Shown in pieces: positions 63,555 through 64,000 of a stretch of DNA of 64,000 bases. The DNA is from VYDC01 sp963667515. GTDB lineage: Bacteria > Chloroflexota > Dehalococcoidia > UBA2979. Under the pieces are notes generated by a model that was given only the letters and a program-made list of their open reading frames with translations, ran no database searches and had not been told where the DNA came from. The position numbers and the translations under genes are program-made. Position 1 is the stretch's first letter, and each line of letters starts with the position of its first letter. Location of the stretch: contig CAXXXY010000006.1 in assembly GCA_963667515.2 (NCBI GenBank), forward strand, positions 434,001-498,000. Reading direction: 5' to 3'.

Positions 63555-64000
63555 GCGCGCGCGGTCGCGCCCGCGAGCTCGCCGGCGGCGCGACGTTCGC
63601 CTCGCAGCGGCGCGCGTCGCTGCCGCCGCTCGCGCTGGCGGGCGCGCTGCTGCTCGCGGTCGCGGCCTTCGCGCTCACGCGCGGCGCCGCCGCGATCCCG
63701 CCCGCCACCGCGCTGGGCGTGCTGCTGGAGCGGCTGCCGCTGCTCCCCTTCGAGGTCGACGCGCCGGCGACCTGGGAGCGCATCGTGCTGGAGGTGCGGC
63801 TGCCGCGCGTGGTCGCGGCGGGGATCGTGGGCGCCGCGCTCGGCTTCGCGGGCGCCTCCTACCAGGGGGTGTTCCGCAACCCGCTGGCGGAGCCGTTCCT
63901 GCTCGGCGTCTCTTCGGGGGCGGCGCTGGGCGCGGCGATCGCCATCCTCTCGCCGCTGCCGACGGGCGCCTACGGCTTCAGCTGGGTGCCGGCGTTCGCG
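63551..64000 (+). CDS. FecCD/BtuC-type ABC transporter permease, C-terminus outside the window
   Basis: The first 150 codons of a FecCD-family permease: TM1 (LALAGALLLAVAAFALTRGAAAI), the conserved RLPRVVAAGIVGAALGFAGASYQGVFRNPLAEPFLLGVSSGAALGAAIA, and TM helices following. The B12 riboswitch upstream points to vitamin B12 or another corrinoid as substrate. GTG at 63551 overlaps the small ORF before it. No binding-protein gene lies upstream. Confidence 0.88.
   Translation, partial: MSARGRARELAGGATFASQRRASLPPLALAGALLLAVAAFALTRGAAAIPPATALGVLLERLPLLPFEVDAPATWERIVLEVRLPRVVAAGIVGAALGFAGASYQGVFRNPLAEPFLLGVSSGAALGAAIAILSPLPTGAYGFSWVPAFA

Overview
The window is very GC-rich (third codon positions almost all G or C), tightly packed bacterial chromosome. 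Short EF-Ts, a fused AccD-AccA carboxyltransferase, a DUF3090 protein, several family III CoA-transferases, an NrtR regulator, three split-barrel flavin/F420-type proteins and a MurB suggest a free-living member of the Chloroflexota or a neighbouring Terrabacteria lineage. That placement is inference from gene content; no rRNA is present.

Layout. 1-2.7 kb: translation genes rpsB-tsf-frr (minus strand, with no pyrH between tsf and frr), then an FmdB-type zinc-ribbon gene and a frameshifted dtd. 4.3-10.3 kb: kinase, nadC, nadA, a degraded acetyltransferase, nrtR, miaB and tRNA-Ser; NrtR plus a palindrome in front of nadA look like a local NAD-synthesis control unit. 10.3-12.4 kb: sucD and sucC. 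12.7-18.7 kb: oxidoreductase, a foreign-looking Sll1717-type P-loop ATPase, a CoA-transferase, an HDOD protein, a 17-copy CCGAC microsatellite and an MBL hydrolase. 18.8-23.7 kb: a decayed periplasmic copper-type locus (His-rich proteins, CopC, CopC-CopD, cytochrome c). 23.8-30.6 kb: catabolic genes (two CoA-transferases, a cyclic amidohydrolase, two SDRs). 31.3-33.1 kb: three tandem split-barrel proteins. 33.2-48.4 kb: murB, DUF3090, usp, ilvD, a FabL-like reductase, a PLP aminotransferase, enoyl-CoA hydratase, a CinA-type amidase, an M1 aminopeptidase and small genes. 48.4-53.4 kb: a thiamine ABC transporter (thiB-thiP-thiQ) under a TPP riboswitch. 54.5-58 kb: a small lower-GC gene, an MFS exporter and an APH/P-loop kinase. 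59-64 kb: a broken hydrolase, accDA, a diguanylate cyclase, then a cobalamin riboswitch in front of a BtuC/FecCD permease cut by the window end.

Five 1050-bp copies of one IS481-family element (3257-4306, 18945-19994, 26481-27530 with transposase on minus; 53467-54516, 58030-59079 with transposase on plus) are the most striking feature. Each sits in an NCTAGN site. Two lie exactly where convergent genes would have shared one CTAG as both stop codons, so target duplication gave each gene its own stop; an unoccupied site of the same type is at 38399-38402. Around the copies, and elsewhere, many genes carry frameshifts or in-frame stops (dtd, acetyltransferase, CopC/CopD locus, NAD-binding protein, hydrolase, accDA). 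Many lie in GC-rich runs, so real decay and sequencing error must be separated before function is judged.
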